Below, piece after piece: positions 1 through 6,947 of a DNA stretch of 8,412 nt; within the stretch, counting starts at the first letter, position 1, and every line of letters starts with the position of its first letter. The position numbers and the translations under genes were made by a program. The DNA is from Oleispira sp051275515 (GTDB lineage Bacteria > Pseudomonadota > Gammaproteobacteria > Pseudomonadales > Oceanobacteraceae), in contig JBNMOT010000144.1 of assembly GCA_051275515.1 (NCBI GenBank), positions 1-8,412 on the forward strand. The letters run 5' to 3'. The notes beneath the pieces were generated by a model. That model saw only the letters and a program-made list of their open reading frames with translations, was not told the DNA's origin and did no database searches.

Positions 1-2270
1 CAGTTTTGTGCAACGGGTTGACCATAGGCATTTACCCAAGCCCAATCCAGATCGACTAACGGTGTTAATGGCTCTAATCCAGCTGCCTCAAAAATATGCT
101 GCCAGATCGGTAAAGCGCCACTTGCCCCCGTAAAAGGCATGGGTTCATTGTCATCACGCCCCACCCAGACGACACCCAGATGACGATCATCAAATCCCGC
201 AAACCACGCATCCCGCTGATCGTCACTGGTGCCTGTTTTGGCTGCAATTTTAGTCGTATTAAACGTTTGAGCTAAGCGCTTTCCTGTTCCCTGAACCACA
301 ACCTGCTGTAACCCGTAACGTAATATTTCAATAAGTTCGGGAGAAAAAACTTGTCGCCCTTCTAAGGCATAAGACGTTAACACCTTATTTTTTCTAGTTG
401 TTAATGCCTCAATCACTCTTGGTTTCATCGCAAAGCCACCCGATGCGTAGGTCTGAAACATTTGAGTGGCCTCTAGCGGTGACATCGACAAAGAACCTAA
501 TAATATTGACGGATACGGGGGAATAAATTTCTCTACCCCTAAACGTTCAAACGTAGACACTACCTGGCCAATACCAACCTTCATTCCCAAACGTGCCGTC
601 GCTTGATTTAATGATTGTGCCATAGCATCAACCATAAATATTTTGCCATGATCTTGTTTGTCGTAATTTTTAGGCTGCCATAAACTGCCATCTTGGCCAG
701 CAACGCTCACCGCCTTATCATCCACAATACTCGACCAGTCATATCGACCCGATGCTAATGCCGTTAAGTAAACCGCTGGTTTTGCCAATGAACCAATCGA
801 GCGCTGAGCATCTAAAGCTCGATTGAAACCAAAATACTGCACCCGACGAGAGCCTACAATGGCACGCACTTCTGCCCCATCAACACTGGTCACAACCGCG
901 GCTGCCTCCAGGGTCGGCTTGCTAAATCCTGCCCGCTTTTCTAATTTTGCAACGTGCTGCTGTACTGACTTTTCGGTGGCATGCTGCAACCAAGGATCGA
1001 GCGTGGTGAAGATCCTTAAACCCGTATTTTGTAAATCTTCCAGTCGGTAATCTGTTTGTAATTGACGCTTAACCAACTGAATAAAAGCAGGATACTCGCG
1101 CTGCCCTGCACGTCCAGACTGAGCGACAAGAACAGGTTTACCCTGTGCATTAATGCGCTCGGCGGCAGAGATAATGTTGAGTTCGCCCATCACATTCAAT
1201 ACCAGATCACGCCTAGAGCGAGCATTTTCAGCCCTACGAAATGGATTGTAATAAGAAGGCCCTTTTATCATGCCGACTAATAGTGCAATCTCAGATAGAT
1301 CGAGTTGCTGAACATTTTTAGCAAAATAAAAGCGACTGGCTAAGGCAATACCGTGAATCGAACGACGACCCGCCTGCCCTAGATACACTTCGTTAAGATA
1401 GGCCTGTAAAATCTCTTCCTTGCTGTAATGCAGCTCTAACAACAAAGCCATAAACGCTTCTTTTACTTTGCGCTGCAGTGATCGTTCGTTTGTGAGGAAA
1501 AAGTTCTTCACCAATTGCTGAGTCAAGGTTGAGCCACCTTGTACGGTTCTTCCTGCGGCAATATTGGCTTTCATTGCACGTAAAATGCCTCGAATTGAAA
1601 TACCAAAATGATCAAAGTAAGCGCGATCTTCTACTGCAATCAAGGCAGCGACTAATGCAGAAGGTACATCCTGCAGAGTAATTAATTCACGATCTTCATT
1701 ATGGGCAGGGAAAATACCACCAATATATTGTGGCTCGATTCGTACTAAACCTTCCGATTGACCTGCAATAGAGAGCTTATCAATACGACCCAAAGCAAAT
1801 GACACTCGAATTTTTACCGCACTTTCTGTGCGGTCGGCAAACGAAAAGCCACGGCGATAAATGATCCAGTCACCGCCGTCACGCCCATAGGTTCCTGGCG
1901 TAATAACATGGCTGACCGCCTTGTAGTCATTCCATTGTAATTCAGCTTTCAGCTGCTCAGCGGATAATAAAAGACCTGGATACAGCGATAGAGGACGAGC
2001 GTATACTTTTGCCGGTAGCGTCCATTTATTGCCATCAAACTGTGAACGTACCTGAGCATCCAAATACACCAGCCAAACCCCTAATGCCAATATCACCAAA
2101 ATGGATAGGCGCCAAAGCCAAGACCAGACCAGTTGCTTCCAGTTACGTGAACTTTTCTTAGGCTGAACGATTTTGGGCGGCTTCTTTTTAGAAGAAGCCA
2201 TCGCTTTTTTCGTAGCGGATTTTTTAGTACTAGATTTATTCGCCCTAGTTGGCTTTTTAGCAGTCGTCAT
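1..2270 (-). CDS. mrcB: Penicillin-binding protein 1B, bifunctional murein synthase (3' end cut by window edge)
   Basis: Class A PBP that polymerises lipid II into glycan strands and cross-links the peptides, anchored in the inner membrane and acting in the periplasm. I translated 756 codons with no stop; the C-terminus lies beyond base 1. Order: Lys-rich cytoplasmic tail (residues 1-48), one membrane segment (about 49-70), UB2H-like domain (about 83-170, the part that docks the activator LpoB in E. coli), GT51 glycosyltransferase with the EDRAYFDHFG motif (catalytic Glu214) and GGSTLTQQ (245-252), then transpeptidase with SLAK (nucleophile Ser494), SLN (553-555) and KTGTS (678-682). The RSIGSLAKP and WVGRDDN stretches match E. 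coli PBP1B closely, so I prefer 1B to 1A. E. coli PBP1B has 844 residues; alignment suggests only a few tens are missing here. The start is ATG at 2268-2270 with no clear ribosome site; Met24 is a possible second start, recalling the long and short E. coli forms. Divergent from the adenosine kinase gene. Confidence 0.96.
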   Translation of the reverse strand, partial: MTTAKKPTRANKSSTKKSATKKAMASSKKKPPKIVQPKKSSRNWKQLVWSWLWRLSILVILALGVWLVYLDAQVRSQFDGNKWTLPAKVYARPLSLYPGLLLSAEQLKAELQWNDYKAVSHVITPGTYGRDGGDWIIYRRGFSFADRTESAVKIRVSFALGRIDKLSIAGQSEGLVRIEPQYIGGIFPAHNEDRELITLQDVPSALVAALIAVEDRAYFDHFGISIRGILRAMKANIAAGRTVQGGSTLTQQLVKNFFLTNERSLQRKVKEAFMALLLELHYSKEEILQAYLNEVYLGQAGRRSIHGIALASRFYFAKNVQQLDLSEIALLVGMIKGPSYYNPFRRAENARSRRDLVLNVMGELNIISAAERINAQGKPVLVAQSGRAGQREYPAFIQLVKRQLQTDYRLEDLQNTGLRIFTTLDPWLQHATEKSVQQHVAKLEKRAGFSKPTLEAAAVVTSVDGAEVRAIVGSRRVQYFGFNRALDAQRSIGSLAKPAVYLTALASGRYDWSSIVDDKAVSVAGQDGSLWQPKNYDKQDHGKIFMVDAMAQSLNQATARLGMKVGIGQVVSTFERLGVEKFIPPYPSILLGSLSMSPLEATQMFQTYASGGFAMKPRVIEALTTRKNKVLTSYALEGRQVFSPELIEILRYGLQQVVVQGTGKRLAQTFNTTKIAAKTGTSDDQRDAWFAGFDDRHLGVVWVGRDDNEPMPFTGASGALPIWQHIFEAAGLEPLTPLVDLDWAWVNAYGQPVAQN

Positions 2271-2371
2271 ATTGCGCGTATGCTAACACAGAGTGACTTA
2301 GTCATATGCTCGAGTTCTGTTAAACTGCTGATAAGAAATAATCAACATTCCAACTTGAAGAGACATGACAC
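2271..2371. promoter_or_regulatory. Divergent intergenic region between mrcB and adenosine kinase
   Basis: These 101 bases must hold promoters for both divergent genes, since mrcB starts leftward at 2270 and the kinase starts rightward at 2372. I see no strong -35/-10 pair in either direction; AATAAT at 2337-2342 is a possible rightward -10 without a good -35. An 11-base perfect palindrome, TGACTTAGTCA, lies at 2294-2304, about 24 bases upstream of the mrcB start. A ribosome site GAAGAGA at 2357-2363 serves the kinase. The regulatory role follows from gene layout and not from a recognised operator. Confidence 0.5.
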
Positions 2372-3364
2372 ATGGCTAAATATCACATTTACGGCATCGG
2401 CAACGCATTGGTTGATAAAGAGTTTGAAGTTGAAGACAGCTTTTTTTCTGATCTCAACATTGAAAAAGGCATAATGACCTTAATCGAAGAAGATCAGCTG
2501 GCTGAACGCTTGGCCGTATTGAAAGATCGGTTTGGTCTTAAAAAGCGCGCGTGCGGTGGCAGTGCAGCCAACACCATTATTGGTGCGAGTTACTTTGGCG
2601 CAAAAACGTTTTACAGCTGCAATGTCGCTAATGATGAAGCAGGCGATTTCTATATGAGTGATATGGAAGCAGCAGGTGTTGATACTAATTTAGGCGAGGA
2701 CCGTGATGAAGGCGTAACGGGTAAATGTTTAGTCATGGTAACCCCTGACGCTGAACGCACTATGAATACCTATTTAGGTATTACGGCTAACTTAGAGCAA
2801 AAGCATATTGATGAAGCCGCATTAGCTGATTCTGACTATGTCTATATAGAAGGTTACTTAGTGACTTCGGATCTTTCCCGTGCAGCGGCAATTGCAGTCC
2901 GTAAGCTTGCGGAAAAAAATAACATTAAAACAGCCATGACCTTCTCTGATCCTGCCATGGTTCAGTTCTTTAAAGACGGTTTAACAGAAATGATCGGCGA
3001 TGGCGTTGATTTATTATTCTGTAATGAAGAAGAAGCGATGTTATTTGCCGGTGCCGATACTCTAGAAGACGCCATTAGCTTTATGAAAACTCAAGCAAAA
3101 GCGTTTGCCATTACACTTGGCAGCAAGGGTGCTATTGCTTTTGATGGTAAGACGATACACGTAATTGCCGCTAATGAAACCACCGCGATTGATTCAAACG
3201 GTGCAGGAGATTTATTTGCAGGTGCCTTTATGTATGCCATTACGCAAGGTCATGATTTTGCCGCTGCAGGACGTTTAGCCAGTGCCGCTTCCTCTAAAGT
3301 TGTTAGCCAGTTTGGTCCACGCTTAGAGGCAGAGCAGCATGAACCGTTGAAAGCAGTGCTGTAA
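2372..3364 (+). CDS. Adenosine kinase-like PfkB-family sugar/nucleoside kinase
   Basis: A 330-residue cytoplasmic PfkB (ribokinase-fold) kinase, most like the proteins annotated as adenosine kinase in gammaproteobacteria, which would phosphorylate adenosine to AMP with ATP in purine salvage. The N-terminal IYGIGNALVD segment (6-15) is the typical first strand with the substrate-binding Asp15. GGSAANT (62-68) is PfkB signature 1 and the N-[2]-E motif, NEEEA (218-222), is present. Signature 2 is DSNGAGD (274-280) with catalytic base Asp280 and the anion-hole GAG; the usual Thr after the first Asp is Ser here. Length is normal for the family. The start ATG has a GAAGAGA ribosome site about 8 bases upstream. 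It is transcribed alone, divergent from mrcB and convergent with the lipoprotein gene. Family is near certain; the substrate is inferred, and another nucleoside or sugar cannot be excluded. Confidence 0.9.
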   Translation: MAKYHIYGIGNALVDKEFEVEDSFFSDLNIEKGIMTLIEEDQLAERLAVLKDRFGLKKRACGGSAANTIIGASYFGAKTFYSCNVANDEAGDFYMSDMEAAGVDTNLGEDRDEGVTGKCLVMVTPDAERTMNTYLGITANLEQKHIDEAALADSDYVYIEGYLVTSDLSRAAAIAVRKLAEKNNIKTAMTFSDPAMVQFFKDGLTEMIGDGVDLLFCNEEEAMLFAGADTLEDAISFMKTQAKAFAITLGSKGAIAFDGKTIHVIAANETTAIDSNGAGDLFAGAFMYAITQGHDFAAAGRLASAASSKVVSQFGPRLEAEQHEPLKAVL

Positions 3365-3407
3365 CTTTGGCACGCGATATACGCTAGAAAATCAAAGATG
3401 ATATACA

Positions 3408-3475
3408 AAAAATGCCGCCTTCGAATTTGCCTTTATTCTTAAGATAAAATGCAGGTTACTGAGTGCGGCATTATT
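3408..3475 (-). terminator. Nested inverted repeat, probable intrinsic terminator between convergent genes
   Basis: Arms AATGCCGC (3411-3418) and GCGGCATT (3465-3472) pair perfectly over 8 bp. Read leftward, the closing arm runs straight into T6 (GCGGCATTTTTT), as expected for an intrinsic terminator ending the lipoprotein transcript. Read rightward, the arm is followed only by ATTATTAATT, so termination of the kinase transcript would be weaker. The 46-base span between the arms is long for a terminator but holds its own hairpin: TTTAT (3432-3436) with ATAAA (3444-3448), flanked by TGC (3428-3430) with GCA (3451-3453). Role inferred from position and the T tract. Confidence 0.5.
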
Positions 3476-3502
3476 AATTGATCGATCCAAAGAATTAAGA
3501 CA

Positions 3503-3844
3503 TTACTCGCCTGAAAACGCACGTCCCTTTTGGCTAAACTCGCGGATCGAATGATAGATAATCAAACCATGCTTGTTAACTCGGCACTGAGCAAAGCCTT
3601 CTTGATCACTGTCTTGTAAGTGTAAAAATATATCAAAATAATCCTTAGTCTCACGACTAGACCTTGAATCGATATAAATATACGCCTCATCGTGCAATGT
3701 ATATTTAATGAAACCACGACAATGCTCCATGGCATCACCAATATCACCGGCCTTACCCTGCAATTCATAAGGCTCTCTATACAAACCACAACTTGCTAAT
3801 ACACAGCAAATAATGAGAATGAGAAATGAATGTCTAGATTGCAT
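3503..3844 (-). CDS. Small predicted lipoprotein of unknown function
   Basis: A 113-residue protein that I do not recognise. It has a lipoprotein signal: a short basic start (Arg4, His5), a hydrophobic stretch (7-16) and the lipobox LASC with lipidated Cys19 followed by Gly, so it should sit on the outer membrane or the periplasmic face of the inner membrane. The mature part is about 95 residues with two further cysteines, Cys42 and Cys87, that could form a disulfide. Residues 44-61 and 68-102 alternate hydrophobic and polar residues, which suggests a small beta-rich domain. The start ATG has a good ribosome site (AAGGA, complement of 3854-3858) 9 bases upstream. The signal peptide, lipobox and ribosome site make it a credible gene despite its size. 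It is 108 bases downstream of the NYN gene on the same strand and ends at the putative terminator. No function can be assigned. Confidence 0.82.
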   Translation of the reverse strand: MQSRHSFLILIICCVLASCGLYREPYELQGKAGDIGDAMEHCRGFIKYTLHDEAYIYIDSRSSRETKDYFDIFLHLQDSDQEGFAQCRVNKHGLIIYHSIREFSQKGRAFSGE

Positions 3845-3952
3845 ATGCCTATATCCTTATAGATGATGTAAATACATATAGTGCTCAAGAATTAGAACCT
3901 TTCGCTTAGTCGATAAAGACCTAACTCAGTACCTTGTCACACTATCATGCTT

Positions 3953-4432
3953 TTACATCAAAAGGTCTTGGCGGATAGGATGAAATTCATTAGCCGCTTC
4001 GATCAAAGAACCTGCGGTTAATTTCGGGACACCGTAAGCTTCCGTAGTGATGCTATATGCGTGATGAACTTTTTTCAATAACAAATCAAAGTCACCATCC
4101 CCAGATAATAGAATAATGGTATCGACATCACCAGAAGCTGCTGCTTCCATAACATCGATTGCAATGCCTACGTCCCAGTCACCTTTCGCACTGCCATCAC
4201 TGCGCTGAATATACGGTTTAAGCTTCACCTCAAAACCAATGTGTTTGAGTGCATCTTGAAATTTTATTTGCTGATCATCGCCTTTATGTATCGCATAAGC
4301 GGTTGCCGAGACGATGTCGCCTTGCTGTGCAATTTTCTGCCACAGTTTACGGTAATTAAACGAACGTCCGTAAACATCACGCGTAGTGTAATAAATATTT
4401 TGTACGTCAACAAAGATGGCAATTTTTTTCAT
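3953..4432 (-). CDS. NYN domain (LabA/DUF88-type, PIN-like) putative ribonuclease
   Basis: A 159-residue cytoplasmic protein made of a single NYN domain, the PIN-like nuclease fold of the LabA/DUF88 group, expected to cleave RNA with bound metal. Visible landmarks are the first strand IAIFVDVQN (4-12) with Asp9 and Asn12, then KGDWDVGIAIDV (83-94) with Asp87 and Asp93, and the hallmark SGDGDF (110-115) with Asp112 and Asp114. These form the usual acidic cluster, so the protein looks catalytically intact. No second domain such as OST-HTH is fused, so it is the short form of the family. Start is ATG at 4430-4432; the upstream sequence has no convincing ribosome site. Neighbours on the same strand are the TonB receptor (82 bases upstream) and the lipoprotein gene (108 bases downstream). 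Neither points to an RNA target, so the biological role is unknown. Confidence 0.9.
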   Translation of the reverse strand: MKKIAIFVDVQNIYYTTRDVYGRSFNYRKLWQKIAQQGDIVSATAYAIHKGDDQQIKFQDALKHIGFEVKLKPYIQRSDGSAKGDWDVGIAIDVMEAAASGDVDTIILLSGDGDFDLLLKKVHHAYSITTEAYGVPKLTAGSLIEAANEFHPIRQDLLM

Positions 4433-4514
4433 AATAAAACAGATAACAATACATAAAGAATGGATAAGTCAGAGTATCTTATTTATTTACCTTTATGGGA
4501 TATATATCGGCAAC

Positions 4515-6842
4515 TTAGAACTGATATTTGGCGCCCACATTCACTGACCTTGATTTACCCGGACGGAAGCCATAAGGCTTAACCCCTGCCGCGTATTGTT
4601 CACCTAAAACGTTATCAATGGCCGAATACAGCTGAAAGTTCATCAAAACGTCATAAGAAGCACTGACATCTAATACGGTATGCGCTTCGATGAGCTCACC
4701 TCGTGGGATACCGCCCTCGCCAGGTACATTACGCATATCACTCTGATACAAGACCGAAACGTTCACTCGCCAAGCGTCTTTACCAAACCCTAGTTGAGCA
4801 TTTAAACGATGTTCCGGTAAATAACCAATGCGATAACCCGCCTCAATTACTTGCCCCTGCTCTCCAAACGCACCCGTATTATCGACAAACTGTTCACCAA
4901 ATTCGCCATAACTGTAGGTATAGCTGAGCAGTGCTGGCAAGGTATACCCTGCTATTAACATGTCTTTATTCCAGCTCGCTTCAAGACCATAAACCTGAGC
5001 ACTGCCCGCATTAGCTTGTTCGCCAGTTACATTGCTGTCACAAGAACCTTGGGAAAAACTGCAAGTGCCACTGAATTCAGTGTAATCATTTAAAAAGCCG
5101 ATCACCTCGGCCTTACCACCGAATGCCAAAGAACCTGAGAAACGCGAACCCAATTCAAAATTGGTGCTTTCTTCTGGCTTTGTTTCACCTGCTGCGTTAG
5201 CCGTAGCCGCCGTAAAACCTTTATAAAGACCGGCCAATATACCTAGCTCTTCCGAGAGCTGCGAATAAACTCCAATGCCCGGTAAAAAGATCGATTGTCT
5301 TAACATATTCTTACTCTCTTTAATTCCGGTTATTTTTCCATAAATGGTTTTCGATGTTTCAATACTTTCATGGCGCAAACCCAGACTTAAAACTGTATTT
5401 TCTATGTGTATTTCATCTTGAATATAAATCGCTAAGGCTAACGCATCATTGGTATTACGCGCAGTGGTTTTATAGGTGCCACTAACGGCCTGCAATTCTC
5501 CACCCGCTAACGTATTATAATTTTTCTCGGTATGATGACGCTTCACTTGATCTTGATGAATACGCACTCCCACTTCTAACGCATGCTCAAAACCCAACAG
5601 CGTTAAATCTTGGTTGAGTCGTGTTTGAATGCCTTGTGAAAAAAATTGGCGCCCATTATTACCAATACGCAACTGTTGTGATTCTCCATTACTAGCAGCG
5701 CCCGTTAATACCTCATAGTAAGACTGATAATTAGCGTCTGTGTTATTTCCTAAAATATTAACCAAGCTAAAATCACTGTCATTATTATTAAAACCGCTTA
5801 AACGAAACCAATCACGGTCAAACTCATTTCGATACACATCTGTCGTAATCGTTGAGCGCGCTAGCTCTAAAACATGTGTAAATTGATATTGCTGATGAAC
5901 CCACTCCATATTGTCTAACTGTGAAGCCGAATAACGACGATATGGATCCTGTTCAAAATCATCACGCGTTAATCCTAAATACGTTTCATTTGATTCCTCG
6001 TCGGCATAGCCTACTTTTAGCGCAAAAAACTGATTAAACAGACCCCGACTTTGCCAACTGGTTTTCACATTAAAGTCATTACGCACAAAACCGGTATTGT
6101 CATCGCCATTATTACCCACACTAGAATCCAAATCTTTAAAACCATCTGCACTCACCCGTAAAGCTTCGATTAAATAACCAACGTTTTCAATCTGCTGACC
6201 TTGATAAACGTTGTAACGCTGAAAATTATCACTGCCGTATTGCACGTCTAACTCACCTTGAGAGTCATACGGAATCTCACGGCTCACCAAATTAATTGCG
6301 CCACCCACCGTTGCCGGACCATATTGAATCGCTGAGGGACCTTTGAAAACTTCAACCGCACTCATTCGCGAAATATTAGGAAAATAATACGCTGCAGGGG
6401 CAGCATAAGGGGCTGGACCGGACAGAATGCCATCTTCCATAATGGTAATTTTTTTACTACGCTCTGGTGATGTGCCCCGCAATCCGATGTTAGGGCGCAA
6501 GCCATAGCCATCTTCTTCTTGTAAGTTAACTCCAGGTACGGCGTTTAATACCCGATGAATATCGGTATATTCAAAGGTTTCTAAAGCAATATTATCAATT
6601 AAAGTCGCGGATCCCGGTTGCTGCAGTACTTCGTCCTTGCCCCCAGTAATGTAAATATTATTGAGTTCAAAGGTTTCTACAGCGCTGTTTACTGAACTTT
6701 TTACTGATACTGCTGCGAAACTTGCGTCAGAGTTTTCAGTAGCGTCTGCCTCAGCAAAAGAGAACGTTGCATAACTCGTAGAGAAAATAATCAAAGAAAA
6801 AGAAACGACAACAGGTATGTGATTCAAAATAAGTAATTCCAA
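4515..6842 (-). CDS. TonB-dependent outer-membrane receptor, FecA-like
   Basis: An outer-membrane gated barrel that imports a metal complex, powered by TonB-ExbB-ExbD. The 775 residues start with a signal peptide (hydrophobic 9-28, likely cut after SFA at 30). A TonB-box-like ETFELNNIYITGG lies at 56-68. The plug domain (about 71-190) includes PGVNL, GLRGTSPERSKK, the APYAAPAAYYFP segment and GPATVGGAINLVSREIP, which resembles FecA, the ferric dicitrate receptor. The rest alternates as a 22-strand barrel and ends in the usual aromatic residue (KYQF). Cys594 and Cys601 fall in a likely surface loop and may pair. FecA-like signalling is not supported: there is no sigma/anti-sigma pair in the window and little room for a signalling domain. 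The ligand is unknown. There is no usable ATG; TTG at 6840-6842 or TTG at 6825-6827 must serve, or the start is frameshifted at an adjacent T7. It follows the peroxidase gene by 105 bases and is probably co-transcribed. Confidence 0.93.
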   Translation of the reverse strand: MELLILNHIPVVVSFSLIIFSTSYATFSFAEADATENSDASFAAVSVKSSVNSAVETFELNNIYITGGKDEVLQQPGSATLIDNIALETFEYTDIHRVLNAVPGVNLQEEDGYGLRPNIGLRGTSPERSKKITIMEDGILSGPAPYAAPAAYYFPNISRMSAVEVFKGPSAIQYGPATVGGAINLVSREIPYDSQGELDVQYGSDNFQRYNVYQGQQIENVGYLIEALRVSADGFKDLDSSVGNNGDDNTGFVRNDFNVKTSWQSRGLFNQFFALKVGYADEESNETYLGLTRDDFEQDPYRRYSASQLDNMEWVHQQYQFTHVLELARSTITTDVYRNEFDRDWFRLSGFNNNDSDFSLVNILGNNTDANYQSYYEVLTGAASNGESQQLRIGNNGRQFFSQGIQTRLNQDLTLLGFEHALEVGVRIHQDQVKRHHTEKNYNTLAGGELQAVSGTYKTTARNTNDALALAIYIQDEIHIENTVLSLGLRHESIETSKTIYGKITGIKESKNMLRQSIFLPGIGVYSQLSEELGILAGLYKGFTAATANAAGETKPEESTNFELGSRFSGSLAFGGKAEVIGFLNDYTEFSGTCSFSQGSCDSNVTGEQANAGSAQVYGLEASWNKDMLIAGYTLPALLSYTYSYGEFGEQFVDNTGAFGEQGQVIEAGYRIGYLPEHRLNAQLGFGKDAWRVNVSVLYQSDMRNVPGEGGIPRGELIEAHTVLDVSASYDVLMNFQLYSAIDNVLGEQYAAGVKPYGFRPGKSRSVNVGAKYQF

Positions 6843-6906
6843 AAAAACGGTGACATCACATTTAAAAAATGGGACGAGTTGTTAATACAAAAATCCACAA
6901 ATACAG

Positions 6907-6934
6907 CAGCGTATTATTGATAAAAATACCGCTG
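6907..6934. other. Intergenic hairpin between peroxidase and TonB receptor genes
   Basis: CAGCGTATT (6907-6915) pairs with AATACCGCTG (6925-6934): 9 bp with one bulged base (C6930) and a 9-base loop. It lies in the 105-base gap between the stop of the peroxidase gene and the start of the receptor gene. Neither direction has a T tract directly after the stem, so it is a poor terminator. It could be an RNA processing, stability or attenuation element that sets receptor level relative to the peroxidase. Function inferred from position alone. Confidence 0.35.
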
Positions 6935-6947
6935 AGTAATAATAAAC

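Noticed and set aside
823..1280. Two short plus-strand open frames opposite mrcB
   Set aside because: They lie fully antisense to the conserved transpeptidase and glycosyltransferase coding region, have no ribosome site and no recognisable protein features.
2280..2474. Plus-strand 64-codon frame overlapping the kinase start
   Set aside because: It runs into the kinase gene in another frame, while the kinase has a proper ribosome site and conserved N-terminus.
2372..3364. Fructokinase or ribokinase as the kinase identity
   Set aside because: The overall sequence, length and N-terminal pattern fit the adenosine kinase group better, and no sugar uptake or catabolic genes are nearby.
3562..3789. 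75-codon minus-strand frame inside the small lipoprotein gene
   Set aside because: Alternative frame of a gene that has a lipobox and ribosome site; the shadow has neither.
3916..3969. Inverted repeat AAGACCT / AGGTCTT around the end of the NYN gene
   Set aside because: Only 7 bp with a 40-base loop, one arm lies inside the coding region, and just three T residues follow; too weak to call a terminator.
4443..4472. Possible promoter for the NYN gene (CTGACT, 18-base spacer, TGTTAT on the minus strand)
   Set aside because: Four of six matches in each box and a long spacer are at chance level in AT-rich DNA.
4515..6842. FecA-type signalling receptor with surface regulation
   Set aside because: The segment between signal peptide and plug is about 40 residues, too short for the usual N-terminal signalling domain, and no FecI/FecR-like genes are present.
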